NCBI GenBank assembly: GCA_046348855.1
Contig: JAXMDK010000015.1
Coordinates: forward strand, 59,315-123,314
Direction: 5' to 3'
From: TMP-24 sp046348855
GTDB taxonomy: Bacteria > Pseudomonadota > Alphaproteobacteria > Rhodobacterales > Rhodobacteraceae
DNA length: 64,000 bases
Below, piece by piece: positions 1-8,300 of this stretch. Both the position numbers and the translations under genes were made by a program. How positions within the stretch are numbered: position 1 is the first letter of the stretch; every line of letters starts with the position of its first letter. The notes beneath the pieces were generated by a model. The model did not search any database. It was not told where the DNA came from and saw only the letters and a list, made by a program, of their open reading frames with translations.

Positions 1-377
1 CCCGCCACTGGTCCGACCCCTGGCATTGGGCGACGGCGGCCATCGTCGCCGCCTGCCGCACCCACGGCGTCCTGCCGGTCGATGGGCCGTTTGGCGATTT
101 CTCCGATGACGAAGGTTTCCGTGCCCAGGCCCGCCGCGCCGCGACGTTGGGCATGGTCGGAAAATGGGCGATCCACCCCAAGCAGGTGGCGCTGGCCAAC
201 GAAATCTTCACCCCCTCGGCCGAACAGGTGGCCGAGGCGCGCGAAATCCTCGCCGCCATGCAGGCCGCCAAGGCCGCGGGGCAGGGCGCGACGGTCTACA
301 AGGGCCGGCTGGTCGACATCGCCTCGATCCGCCAGGCCGAGGGGATCGTGCGCCAGGCCGAGATGGCCGGCGCCTGA
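1..377 (+). CDS. mcl1: L-malyl-CoA / beta-methylmalyl-CoA lyase, C-terminal part (5' truncated by window edge)
   Basis: The reading frame starts at base 3 and ends at TGA 375-377, giving about 124 residues of a HpcH/HpaI aldolase/citrate-lyase-beta family protein. The segments LPVDGPFGDFSDD and GMVGKWAIHPKQ are typical of the malyl-CoA lyases of Rhodobacterales. These cleave malyl-CoA to glyoxylate and acetyl-CoA in the ethylmalonyl-CoA pathway of acetate assimilation. WAIHPKQ is the conserved C-terminal substrate-site segment. The tail VYKGRLVDIASIRQAE also fits this group. The catalytic N-terminal barrel lies outside the window, so a related CitE-like lyase cannot be fully excluded. Confidence 0.85.
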   Translation, partial: RHWSDPWHWATAAIVAACRTHGVLPVDGPFGDFSDDEGFRAQARRAATLGMVGKWAIHPKQVALANEIFTPSAEQVAEAREILAAMQAAKAAGQGATVYKGRLVDIASIRQAEGIVRQAEMAGA

Positions 378-444
378 CCGCAGGGCCGCTGTTCGCCGCG
401 CGCTGATCGGTGCTATGCTCGCCTCCGAAACCGCGGAGGCGCCG

Positions 445-1290
445 ATGCCCGACATGCCCAACACCGAACAGGCCGAATTCTGGAACGGCGACGTCGGCCG
501 CCGATGGCTGTCGCTGGAAACCGAACTGGAGATGATGAACGCCAGCGTCGTCTATCATCTTCTGGCCGAGGCGCGGGATTCGGGCGCCAGCCGCGTCCTG
601 GAAATCGGCTGCGGCGCCGGCCGGCTGGCGCTGGGGCTGGCACAGGGCATCGCCGACGGCGGGCAGGTGGTGGCGGTCGACATTTCCGAACCGATGCTGA
701 CGCGGGCGCGCCAGCGGGCGCACGGGCACGCCAACCTGACCTTCCTGCGCGCCGACGCCCAGACCGCCGACCTGCCCGGTCCGTTCGATCTGGTGTTGTC
801 GACGTTCGGGGTCATGTTCTTCGACGATCCGGTCGCGGCATTCGCCAATATCCGCCGCGCCACGGCAGGGGGCGGGCGGCTTTTGTGCGCAACCTTCGGC
901 GCGATCACCGCCAACCCCTGGTTCTCGATCCCGCGCGCTGCGGCAGTCGCGCGCCTCGGCCAGCCGCCCGAGACTGCCCCGAACGCGGCCGGCCCGCTGG
1001 CTTTTGCCGACCGGATACGGGTCTGCGGCCTGCTGACCGACGCCGGCTGGCAGGACGCGACCGCCGAAGCGCGGATCTTCGACTTTCATCACACCGGCGG
1101 ACCTGCCGCGGCCGCCGACCTCAGCCTCAGCCTTGGTCCCGCCGCCTTCCTGGTTCGCACCCTTGGCGCATCTGATGCCGACCGCCAGGCGATCCGCGAC
1201 CAGATCGAAACCGGCTTCGCCGCCTTTGCCACGGCGGACGGCATCCACCTGCCGGTCGAGATCAACCTCTTCTCGGCCCGCAACCGCTGA
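445..1290 (+). CDS. Class I SAM-dependent methyltransferase
   Basis: A 281-residue protein with a Rossmann-type methyltransferase domain. Motif I is VLEIGCGAGRLALGLA (about residues 52-67), an acidic residue follows in VVAVDISEPM, and a motif II/III region reads FDLVLSTFGVMFFDDP. This arrangement matches the UbiE/COQ5-like Methyltransf_11/25 group. The ATG at 445 is preferred because GGAGG at 434-438 sits at the right distance; an in-frame ATG at 415 lacks such a site. The substrate cannot be told from sequence. It stands alone between mcl1 and pgsA, co-directional with both, and 59 bp separate it from pgsA. Confidence 0.85.
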   Translation: MPDMPNTEQAEFWNGDVGRRWLSLETELEMMNASVVYHLLAEARDSGASRVLEIGCGAGRLALGLAQGIADGGQVVAVDISEPMLTRARQRAHGHANLTFLRADAQTADLPGPFDLVLSTFGVMFFDDPVAAFANIRRATAGGGRLLCATFGAITANPWFSIPRAAAVARLGQPPETAPNAAGPLAFADRIRVCGLLTDAGWQDATAEARIFDFHHTGGPAAAADLSLSLGPAAFLVRTLGASDADRQAIRDQIETGFAAFATADGIHLPVEINLFSARNR

Positions 1291-1349
1291 AACATTGCGA
1301 TACCGGCAGGGCCTTCCCCCCGCCCCCAATCATCGGCTAGTGATGGCCC

Positions 1350-2015
1350 ATGAAATGGACGGTGCCGAACACCCTGACCTTCCTGCGACTGTTGGCCGCG
1401 CCCGGCGTCGCAGTGATGTTCCTCTATTTCCGCCGCCCCTGGGCCGACTGGTTTGCCCTGGCGCTGTTCGTCAGCGCCGCGATCACCGACTATTTCGACG
1501 GCTATCTTGCGCGGCTGTGGAAACAGGAATCGAAGTTCGGCGCCATGCTCGACCCGATCGCCGACAAGGCGATGGTTGTCATCGCCATCATGGTGCTGAC
1601 CGGCTATTCGGGCATGAACCCTTGGCTGATCCTGCCCTCGACGGTGATCCTGTTCCGCGAAGTGTTCGTCTCGGGCCTGCGGGAATACCTGGGCGCGCCG
1701 GCGGGCGGGTTGAAAGTCACGAAGCTGGCCAAGTGGAAGACCACTGCGCAGATGGTGGCGATTGCCACGCTGTTCCTGGGGACCGGCTTCGAATATCTGA
1801 ACGGCGTCGCCATGCACGGCATGACCCCCGAACAATATGCCGACGCCGTCGCCGCCGGGCTGGCCGATCCGGTGCGCGCCTGCGGCAAGCGTGACTGCGC
1901 CTCGGTCGCCAATCACGCCGGGCTGATCCTGATCTGGATCGCGGCGGCCCTTACATTCCTGACCGGCTGGGACTATTTCAGGAAGGCCCTGCCATTCCTG
2001 AAAGACGAGAAATGA
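1350..2015 (+). CDS. pgsA: CDP-diacylglycerol-glycerol-3-phosphate 3-phosphatidyltransferase
   Basis: A 221-residue inner-membrane enzyme that makes phosphatidylglycerol phosphate, the committed step to PG and cardiolipin. The CDP-alcohol phosphatidyltransferase signature D-x2-DG-x2-AR-x8-G-x3-D-x3-D is visible as DYFDGYLAR followed by FGAMLDPIADK (about residues 49-75). The N-terminus KWTVPNTLTFLRLL is the usual PgsA start. Several hydrophobic segments follow. Between about residues 150 and 180 there is an extra hydrophilic stretch (GMTPEQYADAV...) before the last membrane segment. The stop overlaps the moaD start as ATGA, so the two genes are translationally coupled. Confidence 0.95.
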   Translation: MKWTVPNTLTFLRLLAAPGVAVMFLYFRRPWADWFALALFVSAAITDYFDGYLARLWKQESKFGAMLDPIADKAMVVIAIMVLTGYSGMNPWLILPSTVILFREVFVSGLREYLGAPAGGLKVTKLAKWKTTAQMVAIATLFLGTGFEYLNGVAMHGMTPEQYADAVAAGLADPVRACGKRDCASVANHAGLILIWIAAALTFLTGWDYFRKALPFLKDEK

Positions 2016-2260
2016 TCCGCGTTCTCTATTTCGCCTGGGTGCGCGAACGCATCGGCCAACCGTCCGAGATGGTCGAAAGCCGGGCCGCCACCGTCGCCGA
2101 TCTGGTCGCCGAGCTTGCCGCCCGCGAAGACCGCTATGCCGCCGCCTTCGCCGACACCCGCGCCCTGCGCGTGGCGCTCGACCAGCAGCTTTCGGGCTTT
2201 GATGCGCCGCTGGCCGGGGTGCGCGAGGTGGCGTTCTTTCCACCGATGACCGGGGGCTAG
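2012..2260 (+). CDS. moaD: Molybdopterin synthase sulfur-carrier subunit
   Basis: An 82-residue ubiquitin-fold protein ending in GG. The C-terminal glycine is activated by MoeB and carries the thiocarboxylate sulfur used by molybdopterin synthase to form the dithiolene of molybdopterin. The conserved core (RVLYFAWVRERIG at the start, VREVAFFPPMTGG at the end) is clear. ATG overlaps the pgsA stop by 4 bp and moaE begins 3 bp after the moaD stop, so moaD and moaE are made together, as expected for two subunits of one heterotetramer. Confidence 0.95.
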   Translation: MIRVLYFAWVRERIGQPSEMVESRAATVADLVAELAAREDRYAAAFADTRALRVALDQQLSGFDAPLAGVREVAFFPPMTGG

Positions 2261-2263
2261 GCG

Positions 2264-2713
2264 ATGGCCGCCGACGACATCCGCGTTCAGGCCGAACCGT
2301 TCGACTATGGCGCGGTGTCGGCGGACTTTGCCCGCAGCGTCGGCGGGGCAGGGGCGGTCGTCACTTTTCTGGGAATGGTGCGCGACGAATCCGGGCGGTT
2401 GACCGGGATGGAGATCGAACACTATCCCGGCATGACCGAAAGCGCGCTGGCGGCCATCGCCGGCGAGGCGCGCACCCGCTGGGATCTGGCCGGCCTGGCC
2501 ATCATTCACCGCTATGGCCGCCTGATGCCGGGCGAGCCGATCATGATGGTGGCCACCGCTGCCCGCCACCGCGAAGCCGCCTTTGCCGCTGCCGAATTTC
2601 TGATGGATTACCTGAAATCCCGCGCCCCGTTCTGGAAGAAGGAATTCCATTCCGACGGCGCCGACTGGGTCGCCGCGCGCGACGCGGACGAGGCGGCGCT
2701 GGGCAAATGGTAG
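2264..2713 (+). CDS. moaE: Molybdopterin synthase catalytic subunit
   Basis: A 149-residue MoaE. The family landmarks are present: GAVVTFLGMVRDE near residue 30, MEIEHYPGM, IIHRYGRLMPGE and the lysine-bearing segment FLMDYLKSRAPFWKKE with the catalytic lysine region. The enzyme transfers two sulfurs from MoaD thiocarboxylate to precursor Z (cPMP). The gene is directly downstream of moaD. It ends the plus-strand block; the next genes are on the minus strand, converging after 43 bp that contain a short GC-rich inverted repeat (2717-2735) without a T-tract. Confidence 0.95.
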   Translation: MAADDIRVQAEPFDYGAVSADFARSVGGAGAVVTFLGMVRDESGRLTGMEIEHYPGMTESALAAIAGEARTRWDLAGLAIIHRYGRLMPGEPIMMVATAARHREAAFAAAEFLMDYLKSRAPFWKKEFHSDGADWVAARDADEAALGKW

Positions 2714-2756
2714 GGTGCGCCGTGCAGGCCGGCGCCTAGCCGGGCACAGCCTGCCG

Positions 2757-3083
2757 TCAGCCGATGTTGGCCTTTTCGATGTAGGTGCGCAGTTCCTCGG
2801 CCTCGGCGCGGGCGTCCCGCAGGCCGTCCATCGCCGCCCGAAGCTCGGCATCGCTTTGCGCAAGCTGGGTCATCAGGTCGCGCTCGCGCTGTTCGTAGTA
2901 GGTCTGCGTCTCTTCGCGGGCGGCCTCGGAATCATGCAGGTTGCGGGCCATCTCGTCCAGGTCGCCAAGCTCGGCCTGCGTCACCCGGGTCAGCCGGTGC
3001 ACCAGCCACGAGGCGAACCACCCCAGCCCGAAGGCCAGGAACAGCACGACCGTCATGGCGATGATGAATTGGGTATGGTTCAT
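2757..3083 (-). CDS. Small membrane-anchored coiled-coil protein, function unknown
   Basis: A 108-residue protein with one N-terminal membrane segment (about residues 5-27, IIAMTVVLFLAFGLGWFASWLV) followed by a long charged helix rich in E, R, A and L (about 35-105), which should form a coiled coil. No enzyme motif is visible. It lies 17 bp downstream of the OmpA-family gene on the same strand, so the two are probably cotranscribed and may act together in the cell envelope. I know such small proteins as conserved hypotheticals in Rhodobacterales, but do not recognise a named family. Confidence 0.7.
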   Translation of the reverse strand: MNHTQFIIAMTVVLFLAFGLGWFASWLVHRLTRVTQAELGDLDEMARNLHDSEAAREETQTYYEQRERDLMTQLAQSDAELRAAMDGLRDARAEAEELRTYIEKANIG

Positions 3084-3100
3084 CCGGTTCTGCCTTGGCT

Positions 3101-5092
3101 TCAGGGTTTTTTCAGGGTGTCGGGGCGTTTCTTCGGCCGGGGCGTGCCGGCGTCCGGCGTCAGGACCGGAACCGCGCTGTCCGCCGCCGGAGCCGGGTCC
3201 GCCGTGGCCGGCTGGTCGGTCGTCGCCGGTTGGTCCGTCTGGGTTGCGGCAGGGTCGACCGGCTGGCCGTCCTTGCCCAGAAGCCGGAACTCGATGCGGC
3301 GGTTCTGTTCGCGGTCGGCCTCGGTATCGTTGGCCATCAGCGGCTGGGTTTCGCCATAGCCCTTGGCCTTCAGGTTGCCGGTCAGCACCCGCCGCGCCAG
3401 CAGCGCTTCGATCACCGACTGGGCCCGCTGCTGCGACAGGACCATGTTCATCTCGTCGCGGCCCTGGCTGTCGGTATGCCCGCCGACCTCCATCGGCACG
3501 TCGCCGCAGTTCTTCATCACCGCCGCGATCTTGTCGAGCGTGTCGGCCGAGTCGGGCGAGATCACCGCCGAGCCCGGATCAAAGGCGATTTTCTTCACGG
3601 CCAACGCGGCGTTGATCTGGCTGACGCATTCGGCCGGCGTCGGCAGGCCAAGGGTCTTGTCCAGCGCCTTGTCATAGCGGATCGCCAGGTCATAGGCCGC
3701 GCTACTGCCCAGCCGGGAATCGAGGATGCGCGACACCGCCCCCGAGGCGTCCTTCGCCCCCGACAGCCCCTCGATCCGCATCGACCCTTCGCGCACCGTG
3801 ACCGAGCCGCTGTCCAGTTCCGCCAGAGCTTCGAGCCCGACCAGCACCCGCGCCGTCCAGCCGTCCGGCAGGCCGGTGGCCAGGCGCGTGGCGGCATGAA
3901 CCTTGCTTGCGCCAAAGCGCGCCGCCGCCAGGCTTTCGGCGGCCTTGCGCGCCATGTCGTCGCCCAGCCGGCCGCTCAGGTCGACCCGGCCATCCTTGTC
4001 GAGCGTTGCCACGAATTCCGCGGCCCCCGGCGCCAGCCCTTCGGATTTCGAGGCAATCGAGGCCTTCAGCGAAAAGACGTCGGGCAGATTCGATTCCAGT
4101 TCGCCCACCACCCGGTCGAAGTCGGCCTGCTTGACCTCGGGGTCGGCGGTCAGCGTCACGTCGGCATCCGAAAAAGTGATCGCCCCATGCCCGAGCTTCT
4201 TGACCGCGTTCAGCCCCAGAACTACGGCGTCCGACCAGGCCGGGGTGGGCACACCCAGGCCGACGGTGCAGCCGGCCTGCGGATCGGCGCCGGCTGCCGT
4301 CGCCGCCGCGAGGATCTTCACCTGCGCCGCATCGCTGTCGGCCGAGCAGGCATCGAACCGCGCGCCGGCCTTGTCGATCAGGAAGCGCACGGTGAAGGGC
4401 GCGATCACCGGATGGGGCGCGGCGATGTTCAGCTGCAGGTCCAGCCCCTTGGGCGCCTTGCGCCGCAGGTTGGATTCAAGCCCGGCCCGTTCCGTCTCGC
4501 TTTCGGAAATGGCAGTCACGGCCACCTGCCCGGCGGTGACCGAAATCTTGGCCCGTTTCAGCAGTTTGACCGCGGTTTCAGCGTAGGCCACCGTCTGGTC
4601 CCACCCCTCCGGCGCCGGATGGTCGGTGCTTTCCAGCATGTCGGTGACCTTTTCGCCCGACAGGGACTTGAGCGTCGTGGTCAGCTGGTCGCGGTCCATG
4701 CTGGTCGGGACCAGGCCGATCAGTGAAATCCCGTCGTCGTTGCGCAGGATCTGGATCGAGAAATCGGGGATGGCGTCCTTGTTTTCGGCCGCCACCTGAA
4801 TTTCGTCGCGCAGCCGCGCCGCGTCGACGACGTTCTCCGCCGCCAGGAGCGCGCGAAAGCGCATCGCCTCGGTGGGGGCGGTGCCGCGCAGGATCACCTT
4901 CAGCCCGTCCGCCTCGACCTCGGCCCAACTGTAGCCGGCCTCGGTCAGCGCGCGGCGCACGGCCAGCCGGGAAAACCGCTCGATGGCGCTGGCCGACCAG
5001 ATCGACAGCAACAGGCACAGGAACCCGGTTCCGGCGAACACCGCGGGCACCACGGCCTTCGCCGGAAACGTCTTGGGAAGCGCGACTTTCAC
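3101..5092 (-). CDS. OmpA-family peptidoglycan-associated protein with BON-like repeats
   Basis: A 663-residue protein. Start is GTG at 5092. One membrane anchor lies near residues 12-35. The middle section contains BON-like repeats (for example RRALTEAGYSWAEVEADGLKVIL, and segments beginning ISLIGLVP and ITFSDADVTLTA). The C-terminal OmpA domain (about residues 500-615) carries the peptidoglycan-binding signature GGHTDSQG, with NMVLSQQRAQSV and GYGETQPLMANDT, then a Pro/Ala/Thr-rich tail. It is expected to sit in the inner membrane and bind the wall from the periplasm. A small coiled-coil membrane gene follows it. The N-terminal region resembles OmpA proteins of Rhodobacterales rather than a beta-barrel porin. 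Confidence 0.85.
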   Translation of the reverse strand: MKVALPKTFPAKAVVPAVFAGTGFLCLLLSIWSASAIERFSRLAVRRALTEAGYSWAEVEADGLKVILRGTAPTEAMRFRALLAAENVVDAARLRDEIQVAAENKDAIPDFSIQILRNDDGISLIGLVPTSMDRDQLTTTLKSLSGEKVTDMLESTDHPAPEGWDQTVAYAETAVKLLKRAKISVTAGQVAVTAISESETERAGLESNLRRKAPKGLDLQLNIAAPHPVIAPFTVRFLIDKAGARFDACSADSDAAQVKILAAATAAGADPQAGCTVGLGVPTPAWSDAVVLGLNAVKKLGHGAITFSDADVTLTADPEVKQADFDRVVGELESNLPDVFSLKASIASKSEGLAPGAAEFVATLDKDGRVDLSGRLGDDMARKAAESLAAARFGASKVHAATRLATGLPDGWTARVLVGLEALAELDSGSVTVREGSMRIEGLSGAKDASGAVSRILDSRLGSSAAYDLAIRYDKALDKTLGLPTPAECVSQINAALAVKKIAFDPGSAVISPDSADTLDKIAAVMKNCGDVPMEVGGHTDSQGRDEMNMVLSQQRAQSVIEALLARRVLTGNLKAKGYGETQPLMANDTEADREQNRRIEFRLLGKDGQPVDPAATQTDQPATTDQPATADPAPAADSAVPVLTPDAGTPRPKKRPDTLKKP

Positions 5093-5153
5093 CCGAACTG
5101 GCCCCGTTGACCCTTACCGGCGCCCTCTTAGGCCCTTGGGCCGGTGCGATCAA

Positions 5154-6122
5154 TCAAAGGAACGCGGCGGCGGCAAGAAACAGCGCAGGTATCAGGCCAG
5201 CGTCGCGGTTGGTGCGGAACAGCCGCAAGCACCCCGCCGGATCGTCGATGTCCAGCCGGCCGAGCTGCCACAAGAGATGCCAGCCCAGGAACCAGGGCGC
5301 GGCCAGCGCCAGCGCCAGCTTCACCCCCCCGGCCGTGGGCAGCAGCGCCGCCAGGATCGCCGCCGCCATCAGCGTGACCGTCACCACCATGAACAGCGCC
5401 AGCCACTTCGATGTCGCCGCGCCGAAGAGCCGCGCCGTCGACCTGACCCCGATCAGGACGTCGTCCTCCTTGTCCTGATGGGCATAGATCGTGTCGTAGA
5501 ACAGGGTCCAGGCGATTCCGGCAGCATAGAGCACCCAGACCGGCGCATCGGGCCAGCCGGCGTGGGCCGCATAGGCGACCGGCGCGCCCCAGTTGAAGGC
5601 CGATCCCAGGAACAGTTGCGGCCACCAGGTGAAACGCTTGGCGTAAGGATAGATCGCCACCAGCCCCAACGACGACAGCGCCAGCAGGATCGTGACCAGG
5701 TTGAAGGTCAGAAGCACAAGCCCGGCCAGCGCCATCTGCGCCGCCATCCATATCAGCGCCTGCCGGACAGTAACCTGCCCCGACGGGATCGGCCGCGACC
5801 GGGTGCGTGCCACCGCCGCGTCGAAGTCGCGGTCGGTGATGTCGTTCCAGGTGCAGCCCGCGCCCCGCATCAGCCAGGCGCCGGCGGCGCAACCGGCGAT
5901 GATCCACAAGTCATGGGTCCGCCAGCCGTCGCGCGCCGCCGCCAGAGCCACCCCCCACCAGCAGGGCAGCAGCAGCAGCCAGGTGCCGATCGGCCGGTCG
6001 GCCCGTGACAGCCGCAGGTAGGGCCGCGCGAACTCGGGGGCCAGCCGGTCCACCCAGTTGCCGCGCACGGCGTCGGCGACCGGCGCGGGCTGCGCCTCTG
6101 GCAAATCGTCGGGCTGGCTCAT
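5154..6122 (-). CDS. ubiA: 4-hydroxybenzoate polyprenyltransferase
   Basis: A 322-residue membrane prenyltransferase of ubiquinone synthesis that attaches the polyprenyl tail to 4-hydroxybenzoate. Both aspartate-rich motifs are seen: NDITDRDFD (first, binding prenyl diphosphate through Mg2+) and YAHQDKEDD (second). About eight or nine hydrophobic segments follow the N-terminal phrase YLRLSRADRPIGTWLLLLPCWW. Start ATG at 6122 gives MSQPDDLPEAQ; longer in-frame starts exist but would run into the divergent gene rsmE, which begins at 6135, only 12 bp away. Confidence 0.93.
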   Translation of the reverse strand: MSQPDDLPEAQPAPVADAVRGNWVDRLAPEFARPYLRLSRADRPIGTWLLLLPCWWGVALAAARDGWRTHDLWIIAGCAAGAWLMRGAGCTWNDITDRDFDAAVARTRSRPIPSGQVTVRQALIWMAAQMALAGLVLLTFNLVTILLALSSLGLVAIYPYAKRFTWWPQLFLGSAFNWGAPVAYAAHAGWPDAPVWVLYAAGIAWTLFYDTIYAHQDKEDDVLIGVRSTARLFGAATSKWLALFMVVTVTLMAAAILAALLPTAGGVKLALALAAPWFLGWHLLWQLGRLDIDDPAGCLRLFRTNRDAGLIPALFLAAAAFL

Positions 6123-6134
6123 AAGGTCGGTCTC

Positions 6135-6878
6135 ATGCAAACGGTCAGGATCAGGCTCTGTGTAGACCATCCGCTCGGGGCGGGGCAATCTGTGCCCCTG
6201 ACCGAAGCGCAGGCCCATTACCTGTTCGGGGTCATGCGGCTGGGCGCGGGCGATGCGGTCCTGCTGTTCAACGGCCGCGACGGCGAATGGCGGGCGACAG
6301 TCGCAGCCGCAGGCAAGCGCGGCGGCAGCTTGCGCTGCGACCTGCAGACCCGGCCGCAGGGCATCGCGCCCGACCTGTGGCTGGTCTTCGCGCCGGTCAA
6401 GAAGGCGCGCACCGACTTCATCGTCGAAAAGGCGGTCGAGCTGGGCGTCGCCCGGCTTCTGCCCGTTCAGACCGATTTCACCAACGCCGAACGGTTGCGC
6501 CAGGACAAGGCCGAGGCTCATGTCCGCGAAGCGGCCGAGCAGTGCGAGACTACCTTCCTGCCCGAGATCGCCCCGCTGACGCCGCTGCCGCGCCTGCTGG
6601 CCGGCTGGGATCCGGCGCGGCGCATCTACTGGGCCGACGAATCCGGTGCTCGGCGCGCCGAGGGGTCGGGCAGCCGGCATGGCGGCTTGCAGGCCGGGCC
6701 GGCGGCGATCCTGATCGGCCCAGAGGGCGGGTTTTCGCCCGCCGAACGGGCGCGGCTGGCGGCGCTGCCTTTCGTCACGCCGGTATCGCTCGGCCCCCGG
6801 ATCCTCAGGGCCGAAACCGCCGCCCTGGCCCTGATCGCGCTCTGGCAGGCGCACTGTGGGGACTGGGCATGGGCCTGA
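6135..6878 (+). CDS. rsmE: 16S rRNA (uracil-1498-N3)-methyltransferase
   Basis: A 247-residue SPOUT-class RNA methyltransferase that modifies U1498 in the 30S decoding region. Family landmarks are the N-terminal PUA-like part (HYLFGVMRLGAGDAVLLFNGRDGEW), the K(K)AR-T-D-FIVEKAVELGV segment, and the knotted SAM site LIGPEGGFSPAER followed by LGPRILRAETAAL. It is divergent from ubiA with only 12 bp between start codons, so each gene's promoter must lie inside the other. It overlaps the next gene by 10 bp. Confidence 0.92.
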   Translation: MQTVRIRLCVDHPLGAGQSVPLTEAQAHYLFGVMRLGAGDAVLLFNGRDGEWRATVAAAGKRGGSLRCDLQTRPQGIAPDLWLVFAPVKKARTDFIVEKAVELGVARLLPVQTDFTNAERLRQDKAEAHVREAAEQCETTFLPEIAPLTPLPRLLAGWDPARRIYWADESGARRAEGSGSRHGGLQAGPAAILIGPEGGFSPAERARLAALPFVTPVSLGPRILRAETAALALIALWQAHCGDWAWA

Positions 6879-7723
6879 CCCCGGCGACCATCGCGGACCT
6901 GCCGGACCTGGCCGCGTTTCTGGGCGCGCGCGCCGACGTGAACATGTTCGCCCTGTCGAACCTGTTCCACCACGGGCTGGGCAGCGGTCCGGGCTTGCGG
7001 ATGCGGTTCTGGCTGGCGCGCAAGGCGGGAGGCATCGTCGGTGCGCTCGGTCTGTCGGGGCAGGGCACGGTCTTTCCCTGGTTGCCGGCGCTGGGGGCGG
7101 ATTGGCAGGCGGCGGCGCGGGTGGTGCAGGGTGTGCCGCTGGCCGGTCTGACCGGCGAGGCCGCCTGCGCCAGGGCTTTCCTGACCGCCGCCAATCTGAC
7201 GGCGGCGCCCACGCAGCGCGATGGCACCGAACCGGGCTTTGCGCTCGACCTCGCCCGGCTTGTCCTGCCGCCCGCCGATGGGGTGCGCCTCGTCGTTCCC
7301 GGCCCCGATCATCGCCCCACCCTGATCCGCTGGCGCGCAGACTATGTGGTCGAGGTTCTTGGAACGCCGCCCGAGCGGGCCGAGGCCGCCGCCGCCGCCG
7401 ACATCGGTCGCGCGCTTGCCGCCGGGCGGCTGCGGCTTCTGCTGGTGTCGGGCCGACCGGCAGCGATGACCGGCTTCAATGCCACCCTGCCTTCGGCCGT
7501 CCAGATCGGCGGCGTCTATACCCCTCCGGACCAGCGCGGGCGCGGCCATGCGCGGCTGGCGGTGGCGCTGCATCTGGCCGAGGCTCGGGCCGCCGGCGTG
7601 CGCCACGCCTATCTCTATGCCTTCAGCGAACAGGCGGCGCGCGCCTACCGCGCCATCGGCTTCACGCCCTCGGGGCACATGCGCTTCGTGACCTTCGCCC
7701 AGCCGCAGGAGGCGCGGCCGTGA
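6869..7723 (+). CDS. GNAT-family N-acetyltransferase
   Basis: A 284-residue protein whose C-terminal half carries the acetyl-CoA binding signature of the GNAT fold: IGGVYTPPDQRGRGHARLAVALHL (about residues 210-235), then a C-terminal YAFSEQAARAYRAIGF motif. The N-terminal half is less conserved, as in the longer two-domain GNAT proteins. The start ATG at 6869 lies inside the end of rsmE and the stop overlaps the next gene's GTG, so the three genes form a tight operon. The substrate is unknown. Confidence 0.8.
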   Translation: MGLTPATIADLPDLAAFLGARADVNMFALSNLFHHGLGSGPGLRMRFWLARKAGGIVGALGLSGQGTVFPWLPALGADWQAAARVVQGVPLAGLTGEAACARAFLTAANLTAAPTQRDGTEPGFALDLARLVLPPADGVRLVVPGPDHRPTLIRWRADYVVEVLGTPPERAEAAAAADIGRALAAGRLRLLLVSGRPAAMTGFNATLPSAVQIGGVYTPPDQRGRGHARLAVALHLAEARAAGVRHAYLYAFSEQAARAYRAIGFTPSGHMRFVTFAQPQEARP

Positions 7724-8238
7724 GCTTCCTGCGCCCCGCGGCCGCCGCAACCCTGTCGCGCTGGTCCGAAGTCCTGGTCGCCCTAGCGGTCTTGGCCTTC
7801 GGCGGCTGGCTGGTGCGGCTGGGCGGCTATCTTCTGGTGCCTCTGGGCGCCGTCATCCTGGCGACCGGGGCCGGCTGGGGGCTGATCGCCTTGCGCCGCC
7901 TGCGGTTCCAACGGCCGGTAATCGCCCCCGGCATCGTCGAGATCGACGAAGGGCAGGTCGGCTACCTCGGCCCCGACTTCGGCGGCTATGTCGCGCTGCG
8001 CGAACTGGCCGAGGTGCGGCTGATCCGCCTGCACGGGCTGCCGCACTGGCGGCTGAAGCAGATCGACGGGCAGGCGCTGCTGATCCCCCACCAGGCCGAA
8101 GGCGCAGCCGCCCTGTTCGACGCCTTCGCCGCGCTGCCGGGGGCCGACATGGCCGCCTTTGCCGCCGCGCTCGACCATCCGGCCGACACCCAGATGGTCT
8201 GGACCCGTGCACCCCGCATTCGCGCCGCCCGCCCTTGA
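7720..8238 (+). CDS. Hypothetical protein with N-terminal membrane hairpin
   Basis: A 172-residue protein beginning with GTG at 7720 (GTGA overlap with the preceding stop). Two hydrophobic stretches near residues 15-55 are followed by a soluble domain with alternating hydrophobic and polar residues (APGIVEIDEGQVGYLGPDFGGYVALREL). The layout resembles PH-like membrane proteins, but no signature is strong enough to name a family. It is the last gene of the rsmE operon; gshA follows after 62 bp. Confidence 0.65.
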   Translation: MSFLRPAAAATLSRWSEVLVALAVLAFGGWLVRLGGYLLVPLGAVILATGAGWGLIALRRLRFQRPVIAPGIVEIDEGQVGYLGPDFGGYVALRELAEVRLIRLHGLPHWRLKQIDGQALLIPHQAEGAAALFDAFAALPGADMAAFAAALDHPADTQMVWTRAPRIRAARP

Positions 8239-8300
8239 CTTGGCCGCCGCGCCGCGCCACGCATGGACGCCCTAAATTCTGACCCAGATCGGAGACCAAA

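Noticed and set aside
3095..4726. A 543-codon plus-strand frame opposite the OmpA-family gene
   Set aside because: The same shadow signature; the minus-strand reading has a clear OmpA domain.
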